From: Microbacteriaceae bacterium
Lineage (GTDB): Bacteria > Actinomycetota > Actinomycetes > Actinomycetales > Microbacteriaceae
NCBI GenBank assembly: GCA_025352325.1
Contig: JANXTR010000050.1
Span: forward strand, 1 to 64,000
Direction of reading: 5' to 3'
Length of the DNA stretch: 64,000 nt
In this document: positions 45,085 to 54,171 of the stretch, in pieces
Layout of the letters: each line of letters begins with the position of its first letter
Numbering within the stretch: the stretch's first letter is position 1
Position numbers and translations under genes: made by a program
The notes under the pieces: generated by a model
What the model was told of the DNA's origin: nothing
Seen by the model: only the letters and a program-made list of their open reading frames with translations
Databases searched by the model: none

Positions 45085-46104
45085 TCAGCCCGGGACGCCC
45101 GTCGACTCCCGCTCCACGATCGAGAACTCGGCGAAGATCTCCCGCGGAGGAACCACCGGATCCGCCTTGCCCTCGATGCGGTCGAGGAGCACGCGCACGG
45201 CGGTCTCGGCGATCTCCTCACGTCCGGGGTCGACGGTCGTGAGGCTCGGCAGCGAGTACAGGCTCTCGTCCAGATTGTCGAAACCGACCACCGCGACGTC
45301 GTAGGGAATCCGAATGCCCGCCTCCTGCAGAGCGCGCATCGCACCGAGAGCGAGTGTGTCGTTAAAGGCGAAGACCGCGTCGAAGCGAACGCCGGAAGCG
45401 AGCAACTCCCGCATCGAGGTCGCCCCATTGGAGCGGTGCCACAGGGCCGTGCAGCGGATCAGGTCCTGGTCGAACGGGACCGCCGCCGCCTCGAGAGCCT
45501 CCCGATGGCCTCTGAGCCGGAGGCCGGCAGAGCCGATCACCTCGCCCTCGTGCGCGCCGATGATGGCGATCCGTCGACGACCTCGCGCGAGCAGGTACTC
45601 GGTCGCCGCGCGCGCCGCTTCGACGTTGCGCATCGTTACGTGATCGGTCGGCCCGTCGAAGATCCGCTCACCGAGGAGCACCACCGGATACGGCTGCTCC
45701 AGGAGAAGGGCGTCATCCTGCCCCAGCCCGAGCGCGCTGATGAGGAGCCCGTCGGTCAGCTGGCGCCGGGGGCTCCGCAGCACCTCCAGTTCGCGCGCGC
45801 GGTCGCCACCGGTCTGCTCGATCAGCACGGTCATTCCGCGGCGCTCGGCCGCGACGATCACGGAATCAGCGAGCTCGGCGAAATAGCTGAGGCTGAGTTC
45901 CGGAAGCGCGAGGCTGATCGCGCCGGTGCGGCCCGACCGCAAATTCCGCGCCGTGAGGTTGGGCCGGTAGCCGAGCTCCGCGATCGCCGCTTCGACCTTC
46001 TCGCGAGTCTGCACCCGGATGTGCGGGTAGTCGTTGATGACGTTGGACACCGTCTTGATCGACACCCCGGCCAGATGGGCGACGTCGTGCAGGGTCGCCG
46101 CCAT
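45085..46104 (-). CDS. LacI-family regulator of the arabinose-type cluster
   Basis: A 339-residue repressor. ATG 46104 (MAATLHDVAHLAGVSIKTVS) is preferred over GTG 46110 because GAGGAG stands five bases upstream of it. The N-terminal HTH and hinge helix (PNLTARNLRSGRTGAISLAL) precede a periplasmic-binding-like effector domain. It lies upstream of the ABC operon on the same strand; operator-like sites occur before that operon and before its own gene, indicating repression of the importer and autoregulation. Confidence 0.93.
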   Translation of the reverse strand: MAATLHDVAHLAGVSIKTVSNVINDYPHIRVQTREKVEAAIAELGYRPNLTARNLRSGRTGAISLALPELSLSYFAELADSVIVAAERRGMTVLIEQTGGDRARELEVLRSPRRQLTDGLLISALGLGQDDALLLEQPYPVVLLGERIFDGPTDHVTMRNVEAARAATEYLLARGRRRIAIIGAHEGEVIGSAGLRLRGHREALEAAAVPFDQDLIRCTALWHRSNGATSMRELLASGVRFDAVFAFNDTLALGAMRALQEAGIRIPYDVAVVGFDNLDESLYSLPSLTTVDPGREEIAETAVRVLLDRIEGKADPVVPPREIFAEFSIVERESTGVPG

Positions 46105-46147
46105 TCTCACTCCTCGGGTTCGGGCGCGGCGAGCCGCGCTGGCTCAC

Positions 46148-46161
46148 TGTACAACGTTGCA
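46148..46161. promoter_or_regulatory. Operator-like site before the LacI gene
   Basis: TGTACAACGTTGCA is a near-palindrome sharing TACAACGTT with the sites at 45010-45039. It lies 44 bp upstream of the LacI start, fitting autoregulation. Confidence 0.55.
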
Positions 46162-46204
46162 GGCAGCGACCGTCGACCGCGGATGCGCGCCGGGATCGCG
46201 CCGC

Positions 46205-47434
46205 TCAGTAGCCGATGGGCGGAACGCTCCGCGGCCGGACGACCGTCCAGAACACCACCTGGGCGACCACAAGCACCGCAGCCATCACGACCGCCATCGG
46301 CAGCGCGCTGGTGATCCCGATGACCCCCACGATCGGCGAGATGAGGCCCGCGAGCCCGGCGTTGACCGCTCCGAGTAGAGAGGCGGCAGTGCCCGCCTCC
46401 TGGCCGTGATGCGCGAGAGCCAGCACCTGGATGCTGGGGAAGCCGAGACCGAAACTCGCGACCACGAAGAACAGCGGGATCTCGACCGAGAGCAGGCCGA
46501 ATCCGAGCAGATGGAAGATGCCGATCAGCGACGACGCCACCAACATGATCGAGATTGCGGCGGCGAGAACCCACTGCGGAGCGACCCGGCGCATGACCCG
46601 TGAGGAGGTCTGGGAGGCCAGCGCGAGCCCGATCGAGTTGACCCCGAAGAGCAGCCCGAACTGCTGGGCGTTGAATCCGTAGATGCTCTGGAACAGGAAC
46701 GACGACGACGAGAGATAGACGAAGAGCGCCGAGAAGACCAAGCCGCCAATGATGGCCAACCCGACGAACACCCGGTCGGTGAAGAGCGCGCGATACCGCG
46801 AGCGCATGGTGTTGTGGCCGGAGACGCCTCGTCGCTCCGGCGGGAGGGTCTCGGTGATGAGGAGCGCCGCGATCACGAGCACCAGAGCTCCATAGGCGGC
46901 GAGCGAGATGAAGATGCCGCGCCACTGGGTCACAAGCAGCAGTTGCGAGCCGATCACCGGCGCCAGGATGGGGGCGAGACCCGTGATCAGGGCCATGCGC
47001 GACAGCATCCGGATCAGCGGCTGCCCGCCGAACAGGTCGCGGACCACCGCGAGCGCCACCACGCCGCCGCCGGCCGCGCCGATGCCCTGGGCGATCCGCA
47101 GCACCGTGAGCAGTTCGATGTTGGGGGCGAGGGCGACGCCGAGGCTCGCCATGATGTGCACCGCCGTCGCGATCAAGAGCGGGGTGCGTCGGCCGACGCG
47201 GTCGCTCCAGGGGCCGACGACGAGCTGACCGATCGCGAAGCCGATCGTAGTGGCCGTCAGGGTGAGCTGGACGGCGGCATCCGAGGCCCCAAACTCGCGC
47301 CCGACGCTCGGGAACGCCGGCAGATACAGGTCGACGGTGAACGGCCCGAGCGCGACGAGGAGCCCGAGCGCGACGATGTAGACGACGCGCTGACCCCGCG
47401 ACAGGGAGTCGCCGGCATGGGCAATGGTGGTCAC
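46205..47434 (-). CDS. Bcr/CflA-type MFS drug exporter
   Basis: A 409-residue 12-span major facilitator. The N-terminal LGLLVALGPFTVDLYLPAFP and GPWSDRVGRRTPLLIATA (motif A) are typical of the Bcr/CflA drug:H+ antiporter group. GTG 47434 is used. It is unlikely to belong to the sugar regulon despite its location; the substrate is unknown. Confidence 0.9.
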   Translation of the reverse strand: MTTIAHAGDSLSRGQRVVYIVALGLLVALGPFTVDLYLPAFPSVGREFGASDAAVQLTLTATTIGFAIGQLVVGPWSDRVGRRTPLLIATAVHIMASLGVALAPNIELLTVLRIAQGIGAAGGGVVALAVVRDLFGGQPLIRMLSRMALITGLAPILAPVIGSQLLLVTQWRGIFISLAAYGALVLVIAALLITETLPPERRGVSGHNTMRSRYRALFTDRVFVGLAIIGGLVFSALFVYLSSSSFLFQSIYGFNAQQFGLLFGVNSIGLALASQTSSRVMRRVAPQWVLAAAISIMLVASSLIGIFHLLGFGLLSVEIPLFFVVASFGLGFPSIQVLALAHHGQEAGTAASLLGAVNAGLAGLISPIVGVIGITSALPMAVVMAAVLVVAQVVFWTVVRPRSVPPIGY

Positions 47435-47552
47435 GGCGGAGCAGCCCGTTCGGATCGTGGGGTGGAGTGGTCGCCGCAGGCGGCGAAAGGTGCAAACGCG
47501 GCGTGGCGCAGGATGTTCCGCCGTGAAACTAATTTAGCGCAAGTGAAACGTG

Positions 47553-48542
47553 TCAGTCACGCGCTCCCGCGGCATACACGACGGGTGCCGGGCCGAGTTC
47601 GGCAAGCAGCCGGGACATCGCGACGTACGCGCGATTGCGGTAAGCCACGAGCTCGGCCACCCCAGCGGTCGGGGCCTCGAGGAATCCGGATCCCGATTTG
47701 GAGACGCCGTACCGCCCCGCGTCGACCGCCTCCTGCAGCATGGCCGGGGTCGGGAAACGGTCGGGATACGCCTGATGCAGCATCTCGAACACCCGACCGT
47801 AGGTGTCGAGACCCGCCATGTCGGCGATCGCGAACGGACCGAAGAACGGCAGGCGGAAGCCGAGGGTCCCGCGGATGATCGCGTCGACGTCCTCCGCGGA
47901 AGCGACCCCCTCCTCGACGACGCGGGCCGCCTCGTTGAGAAGGGCGAACTGCAGCCGATTGAGCACGAAGCCGGTGCGGTCGGCGACGGTCGACGGGGTC
48001 TTGCCCACCGACTCCACGATCGCGCTCACGGCGACGACCACCGCAGGATCGGTGCCCTCGTGCGGGATGATCTCGACCGCCGGAATGAAAGGCGACGGGT
48101 TGCTGAAGTGCACCCCGAGGAAGCGCCCCGGGTGCAGGACGGCGGATGCCATCGCCCCGATCGCGATGCTCGAGGTGTTGCTGCCGATGATCGCGTCGGG
48201 CGTCGCCGCCGCCGAGATGCGGGCCAGAGTCTCGCGCTTGAGGGCGGGGATCTCGGGCACCGCCTCCTCGATGAAGCGGGCGTCTGCGACCGCCTCCTCG
48301 AGCTCGTGAGCGGTCACCCGTTCAGCGATCAGCTGCTCGGCCCCCGCCGGGAACAGCCCGTCTGCCGAGAAGGCCGCCGCCTCGCCGATCAGTCGCTCGC
48401 GACTGCTCCGAGCGACCTCGAGGCTGACGTCGGCGATCCGGACCGGGTGACCCGCGAGAGCGAGCACCTGGGCGATGCCGCCGCCCATGTAGCCGGAGCC
48501 GACGACGGCATGGATCTGCTCGGACATGCTCTGTTCGGACAT
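47553..48542 (-). CDS. 3-hydroxyacyl-CoA dehydrogenase family protein
   Basis: A 329-residue NAD-dependent dehydrogenase. ATG 48542 has the strong site GGAGGAAACC directly upstream; ATG 48527 is an alternative. The Rossmann motif VVGSGYMGGGIAQVLALAG, the SNTSSI block and the catalytic His-Glu relay (GVHFSNPSPFIPAVEII) are present. The family also includes L-gulonate 3-dehydrogenase (lambda-crystallin), so in this sugar-rich context a sugar-acid substrate is an alternative to fatty acyl-CoA. It follows the isomerase/epimerase-like gene by 38 bp. Confidence 0.88.
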   Translation of the reverse strand: MSEQSMSEQIHAVVGSGYMGGGIAQVLALAGHPVRIADVSLEVARSSRERLIGEAAAFSADGLFPAGAEQLIAERVTAHELEEAVADARFIEEAVPEIPALKRETLARISAAATPDAIIGSNTSSIAIGAMASAVLHPGRFLGVHFSNPSPFIPAVEIIPHEGTDPAVVVAVSAIVESVGKTPSTVADRTGFVLNRLQFALLNEAARVVEEGVASAEDVDAIIRGTLGFRLPFFGPFAIADMAGLDTYGRVFEMLHQAYPDRFPTPAMLQEAVDAGRYGVSKSGSGFLEAPTAGVAELVAYRNRAYVAMSRLLAELGPAPVVYAAGARD

Positions 48543-48580
48543 GGTTTCCTCCAACTCGGTCTCGTCCAACTCGGGGTGAT

Positions 48581-49537
48581 TCAGAGCACGGGCTGCGTGA
48601 CGCGACTCGTGCCCAGACGGTAGTCGCCGTTCTCGGGCAGGATGCGGCGGAGGTACTCGCGATTGGCGGCGCAGACGCTCAGGCCGTCTCCGCCGTAATG
48701 CTCCGTGCAGATGATGCCCTGGAATCCGGCGTCGAGCGCCATCGCGACGACCTCGCGATGGTTGATGATGCCGCTTTCGAGTGGTGCCGGCACCGCCATG
48801 AGCCAGCCGCGATCCGGATGCTCGTCACGCTGGTAGCTCTTGGCCTGCCAGTAGTTGGCGTACGGCAGGGTCGCGGCGTACAGATCGCGCCAGTGCTCGA
48901 CCGGTCGGTGCAGCCGGATCAGGTTGCCGACGTCCGGGCACAGGCCCACCTCCGGCATCCCGATCTCCTCCACGAGCCGGACCGCGGACGCAGCGGTGCC
49001 GAGGTATGTGTCCTCATAGAGCTCGAGCGAAAGCAGCACGCCGACCTCGGCGGCGTGCCGGCCGAGGTCCTGGAATCGTCGGACCGCGAGCGCCCGCACC
49101 TCCGGGTCGTCGGAGTCGCGCGGCCCGTCGACGGTCCAGAACCAGAGCGCCTCGCGCTGCGCCGGCGTCAGCGGTCGGTGCAGGCCGAGGCAGACGACCT
49201 TCGCCCCGAGCCGCGCGGCGACGTCGATCGTGCGGTGGTCGTACGCGAGGTTCTCGGAGCCGCGCTCCGGATCGACCACGCTCTTGCGGGTCACCGCGAT
49301 CGCCGGCGCCCGTAGACCGGAGTCGCGCAGTACCGCGAGCAACTCGTCCTGTCGCGACTCCTCGAGATCGCCGGGCCGCACCCAGCTGTCCGTGAGATCG
49401 ACATGACGGAATCCGGCGCGACGCACCTGACCCAGCGTCGCCGACCAGGATGCGGCATCCGCGTCGTGCTCATCGGTCGATTGGAGGAGGGCAGCGGTGA
49501 TCGGCCAGTGCTCTGCGGTGAGTGCCATCGGGGTCAC
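48581..49537 (-). CDS. Sugar phosphate isomerase/epimerase-like TIM-barrel protein
   Basis: A 318-residue AP-endonuclease-2-like barrel. Metal-binding positions are visible in SLELYEDTYLG (Glu), GLCPDVGNLI (Asp) and CTEHYGGDGLS (Glu/His), as in xylose isomerase-like epimerases. GTG 49537 has GGGGAG four bases upstream; ATG 49528 is the alternative. Substrate is unknown; linkage to a dehydrogenase of the gulonate dehydrogenase family suggests a sugar or sugar-acid pathway. Confidence 0.82.
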   Translation of the reverse strand: MTPMALTAEHWPITAALLQSTDEHDADAASWSATLGQVRRAGFRHVDLTDSWVRPGDLEESRQDELLAVLRDSGLRAPAIAVTRKSVVDPERGSENLAYDHRTIDVAARLGAKVVCLGLHRPLTPAQREALWFWTVDGPRDSDDPEVRALAVRRFQDLGRHAAEVGVLLSLELYEDTYLGTAASAVRLVEEIGMPEVGLCPDVGNLIRLHRPVEHWRDLYAATLPYANYWQAKSYQRDEHPDRGWLMAVPAPLESGIINHREVVAMALDAGFQGIICTEHYGGDGLSVCAANREYLRRILPENGDYRLGTSRVTQPVL

Positions 49538-49622
49538 GCTACTCCCCCGGAGCGAATCCCCGGCGCGCTCGCGAGCCGAACAGCAATCGCGGGGGATCGG
49601 ACGCGTGTAGCATCTGACGACT

Positions 49623-50588
49623 ATGGCCCTGACCGATCTCCCCCTCGCCGAACTGCGCGGCTATCGCGCCCGGCTGACCGAGCCGGACGACTTCGACGAG
49701 TTCTGGCGCGCCACCCTGGCCGAGGCCCGGGCGACCGGCGGAACGGTCTCGCTCGCGCCGGCCGACACGGCGATCAGCGAACTACTCGTCGACGATCTGA
49801 CCTTCCCGGGGTTCGGCGGCGAACCCGTGCGCGGATGGGTGACGCGACCCGCGCGCGCGAGCGGCCCGCTGCCGGCCGTCGTCGAGTTTCTCGGCTACAA
49901 CGGGGGTCGCGGCATCCCCGGCGAACGGCTGCAGTGGGCGGCTGCTGGCTACGTGCACGTGCTGATGGACACCCGCGGCCAGGGCAGCGGGTGGGGTACC
50001 GGCGGCGACACCCCCGACCCGCACGGTTCCGGTTCCGCCTTCGCCGGGTTCATGACGCGCGGCATCACCGACCCGCTCGACTACTTCTACCGCCGGGTCT
50101 TCACGGATGCCGTGCGTCTGGTCGACGCCGTGCGCGACTTCGCGTTCGTAGATGCCGCGCGCATCGCGGTCACCGGAGGCAGTCAGGGCGGCGGCATCGC
50201 GCTCGCCGTTGCCGGCCTCGTGCCCGGACTGCGCGCCGCCATGCCGGATGTGCCGTTCCTCTGCGACTTCCGCCACTCGGTGGAGGTGGCGATGGGGCCG
50301 CCCTTCACCGAGATCGCTGGATACCTGGCCGTGCATCGCGACCACGGGGAGACCGCCTTCCGCACCCTGGCGTACTTCGACGGCGCCTCCTTCGCGCGCC
50401 GGATCGACGCCCCGACGATCATCTCGATCGCCCTCATGGACGAGGTGGTCCCGCCATCCGGCTCGATCGCCGCGTTCAACGAACTCAGCGTCGAGGATCG
50501 TGAGCTCGTCATCTACGAGTTCAACGGCCACGAGGGCGGCGGGCTGCTGCAGTGGGCGCGCCAGGCGGCCTGGTTGGCGTCGCGCTAG
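49623..50588 (+). CDS. CE7 acetyl xylan esterase / cephalosporin-C deacetylase
   Basis: A 321-residue alpha/beta hydrolase. The nucleophile elbow is TGGSQGGGIA, the oxyanion-region RGQGSGWGTGGDTPDP is the family-specific block, and the catalytic Asp/His are in SIALMDEVVPPSG and EFNGHEGGG. There is no signal peptide, so it acts in the cytoplasm on imported acetylated xylo-oligosaccharides. Its stop shares CTAG with the ROK gene stop; the xylose ABC importer and GH3 enzyme follow. Confidence 0.93.
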   Translation: MALTDLPLAELRGYRARLTEPDDFDEFWRATLAEARATGGTVSLAPADTAISELLVDDLTFPGFGGEPVRGWVTRPARASGPLPAVVEFLGYNGGRGIPGERLQWAAAGYVHVLMDTRGQGSGWGTGGDTPDPHGSGSAFAGFMTRGITDPLDYFYRRVFTDAVRLVDAVRDFAFVDAARIAVTGGSQGGGIALAVAGLVPGLRAAMPDVPFLCDFRHSVEVAMGPPFTEIAGYLAVHRDHGETAFRTLAYFDGASFARRIDAPTIISIALMDEVVPPSGSIAAFNELSVEDRELVIYEFNGHEGGGLLQWARQAAWLASR

Positions 50589-51763
50589 CCCTCGCTCGCG
50601 GGGTCGGCGAGCAGCGCCGAGAACGCGAGCTCGGCGGCGCCGATCATCAGGCGATCCTCGCCCAGCGCGGCCGAACAGATGCGCGTGCCCTCCCAGGCGG
50701 CCGGCACCGCCTGCGCCGCGACATCCGCCTCGAGCCCCTCGGGGCCGGAGGCGTGGACGCTCGCGAGGAAGCCGCCGAGCACGACCAGTTCGGGGTTGAG
50801 TACGTTGATGGCGTTGCTCAGGGCGACCGCGAGGACGCGCCGCTGTCGTGCGAGTTCCTCGCGCACGGCCGGTGAGACAGTGCTCAGCAGAGCTGCTTCG
50901 AGGGTGGCCTCGTCGCCACCCGACAGGCCGAGTGCGGCGAGCAGACGCGCCCGGCTGACCTCGTCCTCGAGGGTGCCGTTGGGCGTGCGCCGGTCGGCAG
51001 TGTCGGCGAATCCCGGGCGGTTCTGCCCAAACTCGCCCGCGAATCCGCTGTGCCCGCCGAGTGCTCGTCCCCCCGAGATCACGCCGCCGCCGATGCCGCT
51101 CGCCCCGCCGTTGAGGTAGATGAGGTCGTCGATGCCCTGGCCGACGCCAAACAGGTGCTCGGCCCAGCCGCCGAGGCTGGCGTCGTTGCCGGCGCGAGCA
51201 GCACGGCCGGTGGCGGACTCGACGAGCGGGACGATCCCGGAGTCGATCCAGTTCAGGTGCGGCGCCCAGCGGACGGTGTCGTCGACGGATCTGACAAGCC
51301 CGGGCACAGCCAGCCCGATCCCGACGACGTGGCGGTCGACGAGGTCCCCCGCGAGCTCGGCGACCACCTCGGCGATGAGCGCGGCGGTCTCGTGCGGGGT
51401 GACCGGATGATCCACCTCGCGCCGCACGCGACGTACCACCCGCGCGCCCAGTCCGACGATGCCGACCGTGATCGCGTCGAGCTCGGGGTTCACGGCGATC
51501 GCCACGGTGCGCTGATGCGGTGTGACCACCGGGGACGGCCGGCCGACCCGGTTCGTGGCCTCCGGGTTGTTCTCGACCACGAGCTGCAGTTCGACGAGCT
51601 CGCCGACCAGCGCGGCCACGGTCGATCGGTTCAAGCCGGTGAGCTGGGTGATCTGCGAGCGGGACGCGGCTCCGGTGCGGTGCACGAGCCCGAGCACCGC
51701 CGAGAGGTTGCCGCGGCGCACCCCGTCGAGGTTGCGTCCGAGACCGGTCACTGGGCCTGTCAC
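50585..51763 (-). CDS. ROK-family transcriptional regulator (XylR/NagC type)
   Basis: A 392-residue regulator. The N-terminal winged helix (GNLSAVLGLVHRTGAASRSQ, then LTGLNRSTVAALVGELVEL) precedes a ROK sugar-kinase fold with GLAVPGLVR and GNDASLGGWAEHLFG. It lacks the standard CxCGxxGC zinc cysteines of sugar-kinase ROKs, reading instead GFAGEFGQNRPGFADTADRR. Divergent from the xylose-type ABC operon across a 133-bp promoter region, so it probably controls that operon. Confidence 0.92.
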   Translation of the reverse strand: MTGPVTGLGRNLDGVRRGNLSAVLGLVHRTGAASRSQITQLTGLNRSTVAALVGELVELQLVVENNPEATNRVGRPSPVVTPHQRTVAIAVNPELDAITVGIVGLGARVVRRVRREVDHPVTPHETAALIAEVVAELAGDLVDRHVVGIGLAVPGLVRSVDDTVRWAPHLNWIDSGIVPLVESATGRAARAGNDASLGGWAEHLFGVGQGIDDLIYLNGGASGIGGGVISGGRALGGHSGFAGEFGQNRPGFADTADRRTPNGTLEDEVSRARLLAALGLSGGDEATLEAALLSTVSPAVREELARQRRVLAVALSNAINVLNPELVVLGGFLASVHASGPEGLEADVAAQAVPAAWEGTRICSAALGEDRLMIGAAELAFSALLADPASEG

Positions 51764-51812
51764 GCGGCAACTGTATCCAAGCCGCGACGGCGGAAGGACG
51801 ATTTTGTTGCCC

Positions 51813-51841
51813 TTGACGCCAAATCACCACCGACATATGAT
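51813..51841 (+). promoter_or_regulatory. Sigma-70-type promoter of the xylose-type ABC operon
   Basis: TTGACG (51813-51818) and TATGAT (51836-51841) are separated by exactly 17 bp. Transcription would start near 51848, about 50 bases before ATG 51897, with the operator-like site downstream of the start point. Confidence 0.75.
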
Positions 51842-51872
51842 CCAGTCATCCCAATCACTTTCGGTCAGATGG

Positions 51873-51885
51873 TCGAAACTTTCGA
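51873..51885. promoter_or_regulatory. Operator-like site before the xylose-type ABC operon
   Basis: TCGAAACTTTCGA is a near-palindrome immediately before the ribosome site (GAGGAG). It differs at one base from 58521-58533, which lies between the second LacI gene and xylA, suggesting the same repressor binds both. Confidence 0.65.
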
Positions 51886-51896
51886 GGAGTTCAAAG

Positions 51897-53186
51897 ATGA
51901 ACAAGCACAGCATGAGACGGCTGGTCGCCGTCGGCGCTGCCGCCGCCCTCGCGGTCGGCGCCCTCGCCGGTTGCAGCTCCGGGTCCACGGCCGGCAGCGG
52001 CAAAGTCACCCTCACCTGGTGGAACAACGCCACTGCCGACCCGCTGAAGGGTCTGTGGCAGGACGTCGCCAAAGAGTTCGAGAAGACTCACCCCGACGTG
52101 ACCGTCAAGGTCACCGGCTATCAGAACGAGGACCTCCAGAAGACCCTCATTCCGAACGCTCTGCGGTCGAACACCCCGCCGGACCTCTTCCAGGCCTGGG
52201 GCGGTGGCGAGCTGAAGGACCAGGTCGCGGCCGGATACCTGAAAGATATCTCGAGCCAGATCAAGCCTCAGCTGACCGCGATCGGCAGCGCGGCGAGCGG
52301 CTGGCAGATCGGCGGAAAGACGTACGGGCTCCCCTTCCAGTACGGCATCGAGGGCTTCTGGTACAACAAGGACCTCTTCTCGAAGGCCGGGATCACCGCG
52401 GCGCCCACCACGCTGACCGAGCTGAACGACGACGTCACCAAGCTGAAGGGCGCCGGGATCACGCCGATCGCCGTCGGCGCCGGCGACAAGTGGCCCGCCG
52501 CGCACTGGTGGTACAACTTCGCGCTGAAGGACTGCTCCCCCGCCGTGCTCAAGAGCGCGCAGGCAAAGCATGTCTTCACCGACAAGTGCTTCGTGCAAGC
52601 CGGCACCGACCTGCAGAAGTTCATCGCCACCAGCCCGTTCCAGGACGGCTTCCTCGCCACCCCCGCCCAGCAGGGAGCGGGCAGCTCCGCCGGCCTGGTC
52701 GCCAACGGCAAGGCCGCCATGGAGCTCATGGGGCAGTGGGATCCCGGAGTGATGAGCAGCCTGACCGACGACAAGAAGGTCCCGTCGTTCCTCGGCTGGT
52801 TCAACTTCCCCGGCATCCCCGGATCCGCCGGTGACCCGACCGCGGCCCTCGGCGGCGGCGACGGATTCGCCTGCTCGGTGAAGGCACCGCCGGAGTGCGT
52901 CCAGCTCCTCCAATACATCGTCAGCGTCGACGTGCAGAAGCGCTTCGGTGCCAGCGGAGCCGGCCTGCCGGTCACCAAGGGTTCCGAGTCGAGCATCACC
53001 GACCCGAACCTGGCCGCGGTGCTGAAGGGCAAGGCGGACGCCTCCTACGTCCAGCTCTGGCTCGACACCACCTACGGCCCCACGGTCGGCGGCGCAATGA
53101 ACGACGGCATCGTCAACCTGTTCGCCGGCAAGGGCACTCCGCAGGACATCGTGAAGGGTATGACGGACGCCGCGGCGACCGAATAG
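51897..53186 (+). CDS. Sugar-binding lipoprotein of the xylose-type ABC importer
   Basis: A 429-residue solute-binding lipoprotein. The signal MRRLVAVGAAAALAVGALAG leads to the lipobox Cys (LAGCSSG). The body begins VTLTWWNNATADPLKGLWQD and has the GIEGFWYNKDLFSKAGIT hinge segment. Cys pairs late in the chain (CSPAVL, DKCFV, FACSVKAPPEC) suggest disulfides. It is first in an operon with two permeases and a GH3 enzyme. Substrate is inferred as xylose or xylo-oligosaccharides from the operator shared with xylA. Confidence 0.94.
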   Translation: MNKHSMRRLVAVGAAAALAVGALAGCSSGSTAGSGKVTLTWWNNATADPLKGLWQDVAKEFEKTHPDVTVKVTGYQNEDLQKTLIPNALRSNTPPDLFQAWGGGELKDQVAAGYLKDISSQIKPQLTAIGSAASGWQIGGKTYGLPFQYGIEGFWYNKDLFSKAGITAAPTTLTELNDDVTKLKGAGITPIAVGAGDKWPAAHWWYNFALKDCSPAVLKSAQAKHVFTDKCFVQAGTDLQKFIATSPFQDGFLATPAQQGAGSSAGLVANGKAAMELMGQWDPGVMSSLTDDKKVPSFLGWFNFPGIPGSAGDPTAALGGGDGFACSVKAPPECVQLLQYIVSVDVQKRFGASGAGLPVTKGSESSITDPNLAAVLKGKADASYVQLWLDTTYGPTVGGAMNDGIVNLFAGKGTPQDIVKGMTDAAATE

Positions 53187-53190
53187 AACA

Positions 53191-54171
53191 ATGACGAGCA
53201 CCATCACGGCCGGGTCCGCGGTTTCCGCGGGCCCGGCCCCCTCCCCCTCCTTCCCGGCCCGCCGGCGCGGCTCATCCCTGGGGCGCAAGCGCATCGAGAT
53301 CGCCCTGTTCGCCGGCCCGGCACTGCTGGTCTACGTCGCGTTCGTGCTGGTCCCGGTCGTGCTGGCCGCGGTGTACAGCTTCTACAAGTGGAACGGCTAC
53401 GGGCCGATCCAGGACTTCATCGGGCTGGAGAACTACCGCAGAGCCCTCAGCGATCCAGTCTTCCTCTCGGCGATCGGGCACAACCTCTTCGTGGTCGTCC
53501 TGTCGCTCGTTGTGCAGGGACCGATCGCGATCGGCATCGCGCTGCTGCTGAACCGCAAGCTGCGCGGCCGCACCTTCTTCCGAGTCATCATCTTCATCCC
53601 CTACGTGCTCAGCGAGGTCATCGCCGGGCTGTCGTGGAAGCTGCTGCTCCAGCCCGACGGGCCGTTCGACAGCTTCCTCAGGTCCATCGGCCTCGGCTCG
53701 CTCAAGCACCTGTGGCTCGCGGACTCGAACATCGTGCTCTGGACGGTTTTCGCGATCCTGACCTGGAAGTACGTCGGCTTCGCCATCATCCTGTTCCTGG
53801 CGGGCCTGCAGAGCGTGCCGGCCGAACTCGAGGAGGCCGGCCGGATCGACGGGGCGAGCTGGTGGCAGATCCAGCGGTACATCACCCTGCCGCTGCTGGG
53901 ACCGACCATCCGGATCTGGGCGTTCCTGTCGATCATCGGATCGCTGCAGCTCTTCGACATGGTCTGGGTGGTGACCGGCGGAGGACCCGCCGGCGCGACC
54001 ACCACCATGGCGAGCTACATGGTGCAGTACGGCTTCCAGCGCAATCAGCTGGGATTCGGCAGCGCCGTCGCCGTCATCCTCTTCATCATCTCGCTAGTCT
54101 TCGCCCTGCTCTACCAGCGCTTCGTTCTCCGCCGCGACCTGCAGGGGTCGCTGACTCGAGGGGTCGGCTGA
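53191..54171 (+). CDS. Sugar ABC transporter permease (MalF type)
   Basis: A 326-residue permease following the binding-protein gene after four bases. About six spans (first IALFAGPALLVYVAFVLVPV) and the EAA loop AELEEAGRIDGASWWQIQRY are seen. The next permease starts within its stop (TGATG). No ATPase gene is present, so a shared ATPase is implied. Confidence 0.94.
   Translation: MTSTITAGSAVSAGPAPSPSFPARRRGSSLGRKRIEIALFAGPALLVYVAFVLVPVVLAAVYSFYKWNGYGPIQDFIGLENYRRALSDPVFLSAIGHNLFVVVLSLVVQGPIAIGIALLLNRKLRGRTFFRVIIFIPYVLSEVIAGLSWKLLLQPDGPFDSFLRSIGLGSLKHLWLADSNIVLWTVFAILTWKYVGFAIILFLAGLQSVPAELEEAGRIDGASWWQIQRYITLPLLGPTIRIWAFLSIIGSLQLFDMVWVVTGGGPAGATTTMASYMVQYGFQRNQLGFGSAVAVILFIISLVFALLYQRFVLRRDLQGSLTRGVG

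Noticed and set aside
49782-51836. 684-codon minus-strand frame over the esterase and ROK genes
   Set aside because: The frame is a composition artefact; the ROK frame in the same interval has all family motifs.
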